56,203 nt of DNA from Conchiformibius kuhniae DSM 17694 (GCF_000428785.1 NZ_KE386800.1:6056-62258), one strand, 5' to 3'. Counted from the first letter of the stretch, positions 8,639-16,879 are shown. Notes: generated by a model not told the origin, from the sequence alone. Numbers and translations: made by a program.

Positions 8639-10045
8639 ATGGCACAAACCCTTTACGACAAACTTTGGAACAGCCACATCGTCCGCGAAGAAGAAGACGG
8701 CACCGTGCTGCTGTATATCGACCGTCATCTGGTTCACGAAGTAACCAGCCCGCAAGCCTTCGAGGGGCTGAAACTGGCGGGGCGCAAACTGTGGCGCATC
8801 GGCAGCATCGTGTCCACCGCCGACCACAACGTTCCCACCGGCGAGATTGAAGCGGGCATTCAAGACCCGATTGCCAAATTGCAGGTGGACACGCTGGACA
8901 GCAATATTAAGGAATTCGGTGCCTTGGCGTATTTTCCGTTTCAGGACGCGGGGCAGGGCATCGTGCATGTGATGGGGCCGGAACAGGGCGCGACTTTGCC
9001 CGGTATGACGGTGGTGTGCGGCGATTCGCACACGTCCACGCACGGCGCGTTCGGCGCGTTGGCGCACGGCATCGGCACTTCGGAAGTGGAACACACAATG
9101 GCCACGCAGTGCATTACCGCGAAAAAGTCCAAATCCATGCTGATTGAAGTTTCAGGCAGCCTGAAAAACGGCGTTACCGCCAAAGATTTGGCTTTGTACA
9201 TCATCGGGCAAATCGGCACGGCGGGCGGCACGGGTTACGCCATCGAGTTCGGCGGCGAAGCGGTGCGCGGTTTGAGCATGGAAGGGCGCATGACTTTGTG
9301 CAATATGGCGATTGAAGCGGGGGCGCGTTCCGGCATGGTGGCGGTGGACCAAACCACGATTGATTATGTGCAAGGCCGTCCGTTTGCGCCCAAAGGCGAA
9401 CATTGGGACAAGGCGGTGGCGTATTGGCGCACGCTGGTGTCGGACGAAGGGGCGCAGTTTGACAAGGTGTACCGTTTTGATGCGGCAAACATCGAGCCGC
9501 AGGTAACGTGGGGCACGTCGCCGGAAATGGTGGTGGACGTAAACGGCCGCGTGCCCGACCCTGCCGCCGAAAGCGACCCCGTCAAACGCGGCGGCATGGA
9601 ACGCGCTTTGCAATACATGGGTTTGCAGGCAGGCACGCCTTTGAACGAAATTGCGGTGGACATTGTGTTTATCGGTTCTTGCACCAACAGCCGCATTGAA
9701 GATTTGCGCGAAGCGGCGGCGGTGGCGAAAGGGCGCAGCAAGGCGGCGAATGTGTCGCGGGTGTTGGTGGTGCCGGGGTCGGGCTTGGTGAAAGCGCAGG
9801 CGGAGCGCGAGGGCTTGGACAAAATCTTTTTGGACGCGGGCTTTGAATGGCGCGAACCGGGCTGCTCGATGTGTTTGGCGATGAACGCCGACCGTTTGGC
9901 ACCGCAACAGCGTTGCGCGTCCACCTCCAACCGCAATTTTGAAGGGCGGCAGGGCAACGGCGGACGCACGCATTTGGTCAGCCCCGCGATGGCGGCGGCG
10001 GCGGCGGTAACGGGACGGTTTACCGATATCCGCGCTTTGAATTGA
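8639..10045 (+). CDS. leuC: 3-isopropylmalate dehydratase large subunit
   Basis: A 468-residue aconitase-family enzyme that, with LeuD, isomerises 2- to 3-isopropylmalate in leucine synthesis. The 4Fe-4S ligands are visible: the cysteine in FIGSCTNSRIEDLR near residue 347 and the pair in EPGCSMCLAMN near 408-411. I start at MAQTLYDKLW, the family N-terminus, although the frame is open further upstream. leuD lies 2.4 kb downstream, after an acetyltransferase and several lipoprotein genes. An uptake sequence lies inside the gene at 9151. Confidence 0.96.
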   Translation: MAQTLYDKLWNSHIVREEEDGTVLLYIDRHLVHEVTSPQAFEGLKLAGRKLWRIGSIVSTADHNVPTGEIEAGIQDPIAKLQVDTLDSNIKEFGALAYFPFQDAGQGIVHVMGPEQGATLPGMTVVCGDSHTSTHGAFGALAHGIGTSEVEHTMATQCITAKKSKSMLIEVSGSLKNGVTAKDLALYIIGQIGTAGGTGYAIEFGGEAVRGLSMEGRMTLCNMAIEAGARSGMVAVDQTTIDYVQGRPFAPKGEHWDKAVAYWRTLVSDEGAQFDKVYRFDAANIEPQVTWGTSPEMVVDVNGRVPDPAAESDPVKRGGMERALQYMGLQAGTPLNEIAVDIVFIGSCTNSRIEDLREAAAVAKGRSKAANVSRVLVVPGSGLVKAQAEREGLDKIFLDAGFEWREPGCSMCLAMNADRLAPQQRCASTSNRNFEGRQGNGGRTHLVSPAMAAAAAVTGRFTDIRALN

Positions 10046-10067
10046 TGGATTTTTAGGCAGCCTGAAA

Positions 10068-10655
10068 ATGTTTGAACCAACAACTGTTTTACACGGTTTC
10101 CGCGTCCGCCTTGAGCCGCTTGCCGCCACGCACGAAGCGGGTTTGCGGACGGCTGCGGCAGACGGGGAACTGTGGCATTTGGTGTATGCCAGCGTGCCGG
10201 AGCCGCCCGATACTGCCGCCTACATCGCTCAAGCGCACGGCATGCCAGACAGCCTGCCTTTTGCCGTCATCGATGAAACAGACGGCAGTGTGTTGGGCAG
10301 CACCCGTTTTTACCACATCAACCGCTCCGCCCGCCGCGCGGAAATCGGTTACACATGGTATGCGGCACGCTGCCAACAGACACACGTCAATACCGTTTGC
10401 AAATATCTGATGTTGTCTTATGCCTTTGAAACAGCAGATTGTTTGACTGTGGGTTGGCGCACGGACGGCATCAATATCCGTTCGCAGGCTGCGATTGAAC
10501 GTTTGGGCGCGAAAAAAGACGGCGTATTGCGCGGTTTCCAAGTGAGGCGGGACGGTTCCGTCCGCGACACAGTAATGTACAGCATGACGGCAAGCGAGTG
10601 GGCGGACGGGGCGAAAGCACGTTTGGCAGCAAAACTGCCGTTTCAGGCTGCCTGA
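10068..10655 (+). CDS. GNAT-family N-acetyltransferase (RimJ/RimL type)
   Basis: A 195-residue protein with the acetyltransferase fold. VRLEPLAATHEAGL is the typical start of the family. GSTRFYHINRSARRAEIGYTWY is the central beta-strand region of RimJ/RimL-like enzymes. NIRSQAAIERLGAKKDGVLR is the C-terminal acetyl-CoA-site region near residues 144-163. Enzymes of this type acetylate ribosomal-protein N-termini or small amines; the substrate here is unknown. It starts 22 bases after leuC, just behind an uptake sequence (10055). A second uptake sequence supplies its last codons (LPFQAA). Confidence 0.85.
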   Translation: MFEPTTVLHGFRVRLEPLAATHEAGLRTAAADGELWHLVYASVPEPPDTAAYIAQAHGMPDSLPFAVIDETDGSVLGSTRFYHINRSARRAEIGYTWYAARCQQTHVNTVCKYLMLSYAFETADCLTVGWRTDGINIRSQAAIERLGAKKDGVLRGFQVRRDGSVRDTVMYSMTASEWADGAKARLAAKLPFQAA

Positions 10656-10665
10656 AAGGAAAAAC

Positions 10666-11331
10666 ATGAAACAAAAACTCTTGATTTTACTGTGCATCAG
10701 CGCATTAAATGCTTGCGCTGCCACTCCGAATCCCATCGCATCCGAAAAGGAACCATCCATGAATACCCCCGACGCCTACATCGGACACGGCAAAACCCGG
10801 CCGGAACCTCCTGCGCCCCTGCCCGAGCCGAGCGGCCCGATTCCCGTCATCAGTCCGCAAGAACTGATGACACGTTTTTTGCATTTTGCCGACAGCAGCA
10901 CGTTTGCACAGCTTACGCCCGAATATTTGGCGCAGATGTTCGGCGTACCGGTTGCACGTTTTTTTTACGAAGAAAGCGGCAATTACGGCTTTATTCTGCC
11001 TGCGGCGGGGCAATGGTTCCAAATGGTTAAAGTGGTGAATGACGGGCGCAGGGTTATGTTTGCGTTTATTTTGGACCACGCGGATAAAACCGTTCGTCCC
11101 GAATTGGTGCCGGTGTGCGGAATGAGTTTGGACGATTTTGCCGATGCTGCCGAAGCGCGGGGGTTTCACGTACAGGCGGTTGCCGATAAGGGGGTGGTAT
11201 TGCGGGGCGCAACAATGCGCAAAAGCGGTCGTATGATTGAGATTTCTTCCTCTGCGGCTCACGCACCCGATGAAAAGCGCGGCATCGGTAAGGCATGCAT
11301 TGAGATGATGACCGTAAGCTTTGCCAAATAA
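10666..11331 (+). CDS. Predicted lipoprotein, function unknown
   Basis: A 221-residue protein. The N-terminus KQKLLILLCISALNAC has a signal peptide with a lipobox (LNAC), so export and lipidation at residue 18 are likely. A proline-rich linker (about 45-62) precedes a globular domain. No motif I recognise is present. It follows the acetyltransferase by 10 bases, so they are probably one transcription unit. An internal methionine near residue 32 could start a cytoplasmic form, but the lipobox favours the first ATG. Confidence 0.7.
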   Translation: MKQKLLILLCISALNACAATPNPIASEKEPSMNTPDAYIGHGKTRPEPPAPLPEPSGPIPVISPQELMTRFLHFADSSTFAQLTPEYLAQMFGVPVARFFYEESGNYGFILPAAGQWFQMVKVVNDGRRVMFAFILDHADKTVRPELVPVCGMSLDDFADAAEARGFHVQAVADKGVVLRGATMRKSGRMIEISSSAAHAPDEKRGIGKACIEMMTVSFAK

Positions 11332-11361
11332 GCAGTAATACGATTGAACGGGTAATGTAAG

Positions 11362-11852
11362 ATGAACACGAATTTGTCTGAAGCATCGTTGGCGGTGCTG
11401 GAACAATACCGCAGATTGCCGGGCGTGCAAGCGCAGCACCACCGCAATTTGTTGCAAGCCATTCAAGCTTCCCCCTTATTGGTGGAAAAGTTTAATTCGG
11501 CGGTGGCGGAAAACAAATTGAAAGGCATTTTTGTATTGCCGGAAAATTCTTTTGCCGGAGGCTTGTTTGACCCGGAAAATCAAGCCATCGGTTTAGGGCG
11601 TGTCATCAACTGACCGAAAAATCTCTGCACCGTCATTCCCGCGAATGCGGGAATCCAAGTCAAAGCACGACAAGCCTTGATAAAACATCATTTGCCAAGC
11701 ATCGGGCAGTGGCTTCCCGCATTCGCGGGAATGACGGTAGTGTTTATATTCCGTTGATTTTCAATGAAAGAATTTAAATGATGACACGCCCTAAGGTTGT
11801 CGCGTTTGATGAAATTGCCGCCGCAAAATTAGCAAACTGCTTCAGGAAATGA
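11362..11852 (+). pseudogene. Small gene interrupted by a family A element
   Basis: The open part encodes 78 native residues starting MNTNLSEASLAVLEQYRR and ending DPENQAIGL. The frame then enters the repeat at 11593 and stops at 11613. On the far side of the repeat one frame (11793-11852) reads KVVAFDEIAAAKLANCFRK before a stop, which looks like the lost C-terminus. Exact rejoining is not in frame if only a TA duplication is removed, so a small additional indel is needed. The protein family is not recognised. The upstream lipoprotein gene ends 30 bases before. Confidence 0.6.
11593..11794. mobile_element. Family A miniature element, best-preserved copy (202 bp)
   Basis: Exact 16-base terminal inverted repeats: TTAGGGCGTGTCATCA (11593-11608) and TGATGACACGCCCTAA (11779-11794). 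The TTA/TAA edges suggest insertion at a TA-containing target. Inside are facing dRS3-like arms, ATTCCCGCGAATGCGGGAAT at about 11635 and ATTCGCGGGAATG at about 11740. It has no coding capacity, as expected for a non-autonomous element. It breaks a small gene. Confidence 0.8.
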
Positions 11853-11930
11853 CCCGTTAAGCCAAGTAGTCCGCTATAATCGGGCGCGTGCGTTCTGCAC
11901 ACCGTTTTCAATATTTACAAGGAATTTGAT

Positions 11931-12185
11931 ATGAAAAAAACATTCGCATTATGCCTGTTGGCATTCGGTTTGGCTGCCTGTAGCGGCACGTGGAAAGGCA
12001 TGAAGTCCGACACTTCGCGCAATCTGGACAAAACCGAAGCCGCCGTGGAAAAAGGCTGGGACAAAACCAAAGAAGCCGGTGAAAAAGTGGCGGACAAAAC
12101 CGAAGGCGTGCTGAAAAAAGGCGCGGAAACAGTCGGCAAAGGCGTGCGCAAAACCGGCGAAGCCATTGAAAAACTGGGTCAGTAA
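11931..12185 (+). CDS. Small lipoprotein with amphipathic lysine/glutamate repeats
   Basis: An 84-residue protein. The signal peptide ends with the lipobox LAAC, so it should be lipidated at residue 17. The mature part is built of degenerate 11-residue units (for example DKTEAAVEKGW, DKTKEAGEKVA, DKTEGVLKKGA), the pattern of LEA-like or entericidin-like envelope proteins. A good AAGGAA ribosome-binding site precedes the ATG. It is followed after 25 bases by a second small lipoprotein gene. Confidence 0.75.
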   Translation: MKKTFALCLLAFGLAACSGTWKGMKSDTSRNLDKTEAAVEKGWDKTKEAGEKVADKTEGVLKKGAETVGKGVRKTGEAIEKLGQ

Positions 12186-12210
12186 ACCCGCATTTCAAAA
12201 GGATAAAACC

Positions 12211-12342
12211 ATGAAAAAACTGATGCTTGCCACATTGTTGGGCTTGGGCTTGGCGGCGTGTGCCGACACCCGCAGCCATGTCAGCGATGACGGCAAAACA
12301 TGGGAAACCGTGCGTTATCCCGAACAGAAAAACCAACAATAA
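12211..12342 (+). CDS. Very small lipoprotein (43 residues)
   Basis: The reading frame begins MKKLMLATLLGLGLAAC, a complete lipoprotein signal with lipobox LAAC. It continues with a 27-residue polar tail (ADTRSHVSDDGKTWETVRYP, then EQKNQQ). AAAAGGATAAAACC supplies a ribosome-binding site. It lies between the first small lipoprotein gene and leuD, and ends at a hairpin. Function unknown. Confidence 0.7.
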   Translation: MKKLMLATLLGLGLAACADTRSHVSDDGKTWETVRYPEQKNQQ

Positions 12343-12348
12343 AACCCG

Positions 12349-12391
12349 CGCGGCTGCCTGAAAACGTGTTTCGCTTTTTCAGGCAGCCGCG
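12349..12391. terminator. Uptake-sequence inverted repeat, probable terminator
   Basis: CGCGGCTGCCTGAAAA and TTTTTCAGGCAGCCGCG pair around a 10-base loop. The arms are near-matches to the uptake sequence. Paired uptake sequences commonly form terminators in this family. It closes the small-lipoprotein unit just before leuD. Confidence 0.7.
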
Positions 12392-12409
12392 AAACAAAAA
12401 AGGAACGCC

Positions 12410-13054
12410 ATGAAAGCCTTTACCACGCTCACCGCCATCGTTGCCCCGCTTGACCGCAGCAATGTGGACACCGATGCCATTATTCCAAAACAGTTTCTCA
12501 AATCCATCAAACGTTCCGGCTTCGGCCCCAACGCCTTTGACGAATGGCGTTACCTCGACCACGGCGAGCCGGGCATGGACAACAGCAAGCGTCCGCTCAA
12601 CCCCGATTTTTCGCTCAATCAGCCGCGTTATCAGGGCGCACAGATTTTGCTGACGCGCAAAAATTTCGGCTGCGGCTCTTCGCGCGAACACGCGCCTTGG
12701 GCGCTGGACGATTACGGTTTCCGCGCCGTGATTGCGCCGAGTTTTGCCGATATTTTTTTCAATAACTGCTATAAAAACGGGCTGTTGCCGATTGTGTTGT
12801 CGGAAGAGGCGGTGGATTGGCTGTTCCAACAAACCGAAGCGAACGAGGGCTACCGTTTGACGGTGGATTTGCCCGCGCAAACCGTGTCCGCGCCCTGCGG
12901 CAGAAGTTTTGCCTTTGAGATTACCGAGCACCGCAAACACTGCCTGCTCAACGGCTTGGACGAAATCGGGCTGACGCTGGCGCACGCGGACGATATCCGC
13001 GCCTTCGAAGCCCGCCGCAAGGCGGAGCAGCCTTGGCTGTTTGCCGAATCCTGA
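12410..13054 (+). CDS. leuD: 3-isopropylmalate dehydratase small subunit
   Basis: A 214-residue partner of LeuC. The family start (FTTLTAIVAPLDRSNVDTDAI), the substrate-specificity region near NFGCGSSREHAPWAL (residues 84-98) and FADIFFNNCYKNGLLP are all present. It is separated from leuC by 2.4 kb of other genes and by the hairpin at 12349, so it probably has its own transcript or relies on readthrough. Confidence 0.96.
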   Translation: MKAFTTLTAIVAPLDRSNVDTDAIIPKQFLKSIKRSGFGPNAFDEWRYLDHGEPGMDNSKRPLNPDFSLNQPRYQGAQILLTRKNFGCGSSREHAPWALDDYGFRAVIAPSFADIFFNNCYKNGLLPIVLSEEAVDWLFQQTEANEGYRLTVDLPAQTVSAPCGRSFAFEITEHRKHCLLNGLDEIGLTLAHADDIRAFEARRKAEQPWLFAES

Positions 13055-13142
13055 TTCGGGGACGCATCTGCTGATGCGCCCGAATCGTTGTTAAATTTTT
13101 TCCGATGCGGGACGGCGTGCTGCCGCGCCCGCTTTTGTGCCG

Positions 13143-15329
13143 ATGTTTGAAGAAGATTTTGCCCAAACGCCGTTGTTGTCGGGGTTGAACCCCGAGCAGT
13201 TGGCTGCCGTAACCTATCCTGCCGAGCCTTTGTTGATTTTGGCGGGGGCGGGAAGCGGCAAAACCCGTGTGCTGACCACCCGCATCGCGTGGCTGCTGCA
13301 CACCGCGCAGGCGCAGCCGCACAATGTGTTGGCGGTAACGTTTACCAATAAGGCGGCAAAGGAAATGCGTACGCGCTTGGGGGCGATGGTCAGCCATTCG
13401 CTGCGGCGTATGTGGTTGGGGACGTTTCACGGTTTGTGCCACCGTTTTTTGCGCATACACCACCGCGAAGCGGATTTGCCGCCGTCTTTTCAGGTGTTGG
13501 ACAGTGCCGACCAGCTTGCTTTAATCAAGCGTTTGCTCAAACAGGCGGGCATCAGCGAAGAAGCCGTTGTGCCGCGCGTGTTGCAGGGCTTTATCAACGC
13601 GCAAAAGGAAAACGGCTTGCGCGCTGCCGATTTGGACGCGCCCGACCCGCACACCAAGCGTTTGATTGCGTGTTATGCCGATTATGAGCAGACCTGCCGG
13701 CGCGAAGGCACGGCGGATTTTGCCGAGTTGTTGTTACGCGCTTACGAGGTGTTGAACGCCCGCCCCGAATTGCTGGCACATTACCAAAGCCGCTTCACCC
13801 ACATTTTGGTGGACGAGTTTCAAGACACCAACGCGCTGCAATACCGTTGGCTGACTTTGCTGGCGGGCGGCGGGGCGGCGTTGTGCGCGGTGGGCGACGA
13901 CGACCAGAGCATTTACCGTTTTCGCGGGGCGCGGGTGGGCAATATGGCGGATTTGATGACGGCGTTCGGCATTGACGCGCCGGTGAAGCTGGAGCAGAAC
14001 TACCGTTCGGCGGGGAATATTCTGGCTGCCGCCAATGCCGTGATTGCCCGCAACCGCAAGCGTTTGGGCAAAAACCTGCGTACCGGTGCGGGCGCGGGCG
14101 AGCCAATCCGCTTTTATTCGGCGGCGGACGATGCGGCGGAAGCGCGTTTTATCGCGGGGGAAATCCAAGCCCTGCGGCAAGAAGGGCTGCCGCTTGCCCA
14201 CATGGCGGTGCTGTACCGCAGCAACGCGCAATCGCGCATTTTGGAGCAAACCCTGTTTGCCGAACGCATTCCCTACCGCATTTACGGCGGTTTGCGCTTT
14301 TACGAACGCGCCGAAATCAAACACGCATTGGCGTATTTGCGTTTGGCGGTGCACCGCGATGACGACCATGCCTTGCTGCGGATTATCAACATGCCCCCGC
14401 GCGGCATCGGCGCACGGACGGTGGAGCAGATTCAGCAGCAGGCGCAGTCGGCGGGCGTGTCCCTGTTTGCGGCGGCGGTGCAGTTGGCGGGCGCATCGGC
14501 GAAAATCGCGGCATTCGTGCGCCTGATACACGATTTGCACGAACGGGCGCAGGTGGCGGATTTGGCGGAGCTGACGGCATACACCGTTGCCGCAAGCGGC
14601 TTGCACGATTATTTTGCCAAACAGAAAATCCCCGCAGAACGCGAGCGCACCGAAAACTTGGACGAATTGGTGAACGCGGCGCGTTTTTTCCGCCCCGAAG
14701 AAGCGGCGGGCTGGGACGGCGTGTCCGCAGACACGGCGGGTGTGGCGGCGGTGGCGGCGTTTTTGGGGCATGCCGCATTGGAAGCGGGCGACAATCAGGC
14801 AGACGGCGGACAAGACGCGGTGCAACTGATGACCGTCCACGCCGCCAAAGGCTTGGAATTTGATGCCGTGTTTGTGAGCGGATTGGAAGAAGGGCGTTTT
14901 CCGGGTGAACAAAGCTTGGGTGATGCCGAAGCAATCGAAGAAGAACGGCGCTTGATGTATGTCGCGCTCACGCGGGCGAAACGGCGGCTGTATTTGAGCA
15001 TGGCGCAACAGCGCATGCTGCACGGCATGACGCGCACGGGCGTGCCGTCCCGCTTTGTCGGCGAAATTCCCGAAAACCTGCTGCATTTTCTGTCGCCCAA
15101 ACCGGCGCGGCGCGGTGCGGGGCATTTCGACCGTTTCGGTGCGGCACAAACGGCGGCGGCGGGGGGGGGATTTTATGCGGGCTTGCGGGTGCGCCATACC
15201 AAATTCGGCAAGGGCGTGGTGCTGGCGGCGCGTGAAGCGGGCGGCAGCGTGCGCGTCAAAGTCAATTTCGGCAGCGCGGGCATCAAAGAATTGGACACGG
15301 CATTTGCCCGTTTGGAAATGGAGGACTGA
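13143..15329 (+). CDS. uvrD: DNA helicase II (UvrD)
   Basis: A 728-residue superfamily 1A 3'-5' helicase used in nucleotide excision and mismatch repair. Motif I is GAGSGKT near residue 33, motif II DEFQDTN near 224, motif III GDDDQSIYRFRGA near 252, and motif VI (VALTRAKRRL) near 607. The C-terminal Tudor-like domain (about 665-728, VRHTKFGKGVV) points to UvrD/PcrA, not Rep. A GTG two codons upstream (13137) is an alternative start. A run of nine G residues (15161-15169) lies between the helicase core and the Tudor-like domain and is in frame here. Confidence 0.92.
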   Translation: MFEEDFAQTPLLSGLNPEQLAAVTYPAEPLLILAGAGSGKTRVLTTRIAWLLHTAQAQPHNVLAVTFTNKAAKEMRTRLGAMVSHSLRRMWLGTFHGLCHRFLRIHHREADLPPSFQVLDSADQLALIKRLLKQAGISEEAVVPRVLQGFINAQKENGLRAADLDAPDPHTKRLIACYADYEQTCRREGTADFAELLLRAYEVLNARPELLAHYQSRFTHILVDEFQDTNALQYRWLTLLAGGGAALCAVGDDDQSIYRFRGARVGNMADLMTAFGIDAPVKLEQNYRSAGNILAAANAVIARNRKRLGKNLRTGAGAGEPIRFYSAADDAAEARFIAGEIQALRQEGLPLAHMAVLYRSNAQSRILEQTLFAERIPYRIYGGLRFYERAEIKHALAYLRLAVHRDDDHALLRIINMPPRGIGARTVEQIQQQAQSAGVSLFAAAVQLAGASAKIAAFVRLIHDLHERAQVADLAELTAYTVAASGLHDYFAKQKIPAERERTENLDELVNAARFFRPEEAAGWDGVSADTAGVAAVAAFLGHAALEAGDNQADGGQDAVQLMTVHAAKGLEFDAVFVSGLEEGRFPGEQSLGDAEAIEEERRLMYVALTRAKRRLYLSMAQQRMLHGMTRTGVPSRFVGEIPENLLHFLSPKPARRGAGHFDRFGAAQTAAAGGGFYAGLRVRHTKFGKGVVLAAREAGGSVRVKVNFGSAGIKELDTAFARLEMED
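15161..15169 (+). repeat. G9 homopolymer inside uvrD
   Basis: Nine consecutive G follow GCGGCGGC and encode AAAGGG. A one-base slip would replace the last roughly 55 residues (Tudor-like domain). Tracts of this length are slip-prone in Neisseriaceae. Confidence 0.9.
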
Positions 15330-15331
15330 CG

Positions 15332-15763
15332 GTGCAGTTTGACCATTTGAGCCGAAAACATCCGCGTTTGCAGGGCTTGTTGGCGCAGTCGGCGCATTTC
15401 CGCCGTTTGGACACGGAAGTGAAAAAGCTGCTGCCCGCAAATCTGGCGGCGCATTGCCGTGTTGTCCGCGTGGACGAACAGGGGCAACTGGTGCTGTTCG
15501 CATCGGGCAACATGGCGGCGGGGCGCTTGCGGATGATTCTGCCCGCGCTGCTGCCGCGCTTGCAGAATTTGGATGAAACCATTACCGGCGTGGTGTGCAA
15601 AGTGATGCCGCCGAACGAGCCGCCGCGCCCGCCCAAAACCCTGTTTATTCCCGAGCAGGCATTGGCGCGTTTTGACGAAACCGCCGAACGGCTGGCGCAC
15701 CATCAGGGGCTGGCGCAGGCATTGCGCGATTTGGTACGCAACCACCGCAATCAGGCGGATTAG
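15332..15763 (+). CDS. DUF721 / DciA-like protein
   Basis: A 143-residue protein with a GTG start and a GGAGGA-type ribosome-binding site at the end of uvrD. Only 2 bases separate the genes. The N-terminal half shows the pattern of DUF721: a short helix, a beta region (HCRVVRVDEQGQLVLFASGN) and a helix with ARLRMILPALLPRL-like spacing. DciA proteins help load the replicative helicase in bacteria that lack DnaC. The C-terminal 60 residues are proline-rich, then helical. The family call is moderate; the coupling to uvrD suggests a DNA-related role. Confidence 0.6.
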   Translation: MQFDHLSRKHPRLQGLLAQSAHFRRLDTEVKKLLPANLAAHCRVVRVDEQGQLVLFASGNMAAGRLRMILPALLPRLQNLDETITGVVCKVMPPNEPPRPPKTLFIPEQALARFDETAERLAHHQGLAQALRDLVRNHRNQAD

Positions 15764-15911
15764 GGCGCGTTATCAATTGACTGAAAAAACGCCGCGCCGT
15801 CATTCCCGCGCAGGTGTAGCTTGGGTTGGCGTACAGCACAAACCCAACAAAATCCATAAATTTTCGGAAAAATATTGGGTTTTCACTTCGTTTCAACCCA
15901 AGCTACGCTTG
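15764..15911. repeat. Family A left half carrying a family B hairpin
   Basis: TTAGGGCGCGTTATCAATTGA (about 15762) is a family A left end, followed by the start of a dRS3-like arm. Inside the arm begins the family B unit (15813-15911). GTAGCTTGGGTTG pairs with CAACCCAAGCTAC, and between them lies AAACCCAACAAAATCCATAA followed by an AT-rich stretch and a second ATTGGGTTTTCACTTCG. The same unit recurs at 55556-55654. Confidence 0.75.
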
Positions 15912-15928
15912 CTGCCGCATTGAAAATT

Positions 15929-15953
15929 CTTGCAAGGTGTCCGACCTTGCAAG
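15929..15953. other. Hairpin CTTGCAAGGT/ACCTTGCAAG
   Basis: A perfect 10-bp stem with a GTCCG loop lies just outside the family B unit. It could be part of the repeat or a weak terminator for the uvrD unit. Confidence 0.35.
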
Positions 15954-16008
15954 GATTGTTGCTTGCAAAACCGCTTCGCAAAGCAACTGATGACATGCCC
16001 GAAAACAA

Positions 16009-16039
16009 CGCCGCAAACAGGTTTGTGCTGTTTGCGGCG
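16009..16039 (-). terminator. Perfect 12-bp hairpin after the azurin gene
   Basis: CGCCGCAAACAG and CTGTTTGCGGCG pair around a 7-base loop, 23 bases 3' of the azurin stop. On the minus strand it is followed by TTGTTTTC, a short U-tract. Confidence 0.7.
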
Positions 16040-16062
16040 CATCATCGGTCAGACGGCATGCC

Positions 16063-16587
16063 TTAATCGACCAAAACCACCTTGCCGTTCATGCTGGCGG
16101 AATGTCCGGGAAAGGTGCAGAAAAACACATAGTCTTCGCCCTTTGCCAGCTTGCTCACATTCAGCACCAATGTGTCTTCCTCGCCGCCGCCGAGCAGCTT
16201 GGTTGCGCCAATCACGCGCCCGTCGCCCGCTTTCAGATAATCGTTGTCGGCACCGGCAGCCGTGCCGTCCGCGCCCACCCCGTCTTTATCCGCCGCTTTG
16301 GTGATGACCAGATTGTGTCCCATTGCCGCTTTGGGCTGTTTGCCCGCGTTTTTCAAAGTGATGGCAAAATCTTTGCAGCTTGATTTGACTTGAATTTCTT
16401 TGGTGTCGAATTTCATCGAATCATCGCTGCTGACGGTGAAGACGCACTCGGCGGGAACATGGACGGCGGTGCTTGGGGCAGACGCGGCGGGCGGTGCGGC
16501 GGGGTTTTCGGCGGGTTTGGCGGGCTCTTCGCCGCCACAGGCAGCCAGCATCAAGGCGGCAGCCAACAGACTGATATGCGTTTTCAT
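16063..16587 (-). CDS. laz: Lipid-modified azurin (Laz)
   Basis: A 174-residue type 1 copper protein. The signal peptide ends in the lipobox LAAC, so it is a lipoprotein of the cell envelope. An alanine/proline/glutamate-rich linker (about 18-43) leads to the azurin domain. Copper ligands are visible: the histidine in MGHNLVI, then FFCTFPGHSASMNG, which supplies cysteine, histidine and methionine. Neisserial Laz passes electrons in respiration and protects from copper and peroxide stress; this is known of the family. I use the ATG at 16587, not the TTG one codon upstream, because AAAAGGAATTTT precedes it. Confidence 0.94.
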   Translation of the reverse strand: MKTHISLLAAALMLAACGGEEPAKPAENPAAPPAASAPSTAVHVPAECVFTVSSDDSMKFDTKEIQVKSSCKDFAITLKNAGKQPKAAMGHNLVITKAADKDGVGADGTAAGADNDYLKAGDGRVIGATKLLGGGEEDTLVLNVSKLAKGEDYVFFCTFPGHSASMNGKVVLVD

Positions 16588-16642
16588 CAAAATTCCTTTT
16601 CGGTTTCAAACTGTGCCGTTGCCGGCGGAACAAAGCCCCTAA

Positions 16643-16778
16643 GGCGTGTCATCATTTAAATGTTCCTACTGAAAATCCGTGCAATATTAAAAATACGGCG
16701 TCATTCCCGTTTGTGCGGCAAGAACGGTGTTTTTGTATTGTGCTGATTTTCAGCAAAAAATTTAAATGATGACACGCC
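16643..16778. mobile_element. Family A miniature element, short copy
   Basis: GGCGTGTCATCATTTAAAT (16643-16661) and ATTTAAATGATGACACGCC (16760-16778) are exact terminal inverted repeats of 19 bases. The centre has only one half of a dRS3-like arm (CGTCATTCCCGTTTGTGCGG), so the interior is deleted relative to the 202-bp copy. The remaining 16779-16879 holds nothing recognisable. Confidence 0.8.
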
Positions 16779-16879
16779 CCGGTCGGGCAGAACGGAGCGC
16801 AATGTTTTGCATCGCGCTGACGGGATAAATTTTAGCAGGATTTTGTTAATTTGTGTAAATACTTAAGCAATCGCGGTGT

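Noticed and set aside
13143..15329. Rep helicase instead of UvrD
   Set aside because: The C-terminal Tudor-like domain and the length of about 730 residues fit UvrD.
13734..15503. A 589-codon open frame antisense to uvrD
   Set aside because: It mirrors the GC-rich codon pattern of uvrD, lacks any motif and covers the whole helicase core; uvrD is certain.
16040..16058. Meningococcal-type uptake sequence (GTCAGACGGCATGC)
   Set aside because: It matches only 11 of 12 positions of the reverse of ATGCCGTCTGAA and occurs once; chance is a sufficient explanation.
16643..16778. Correia element (NEMIS/CREE)
   Set aside because: The termini are GGGCGTGTCATCA, not the TATAG-type ends of Correia elements.
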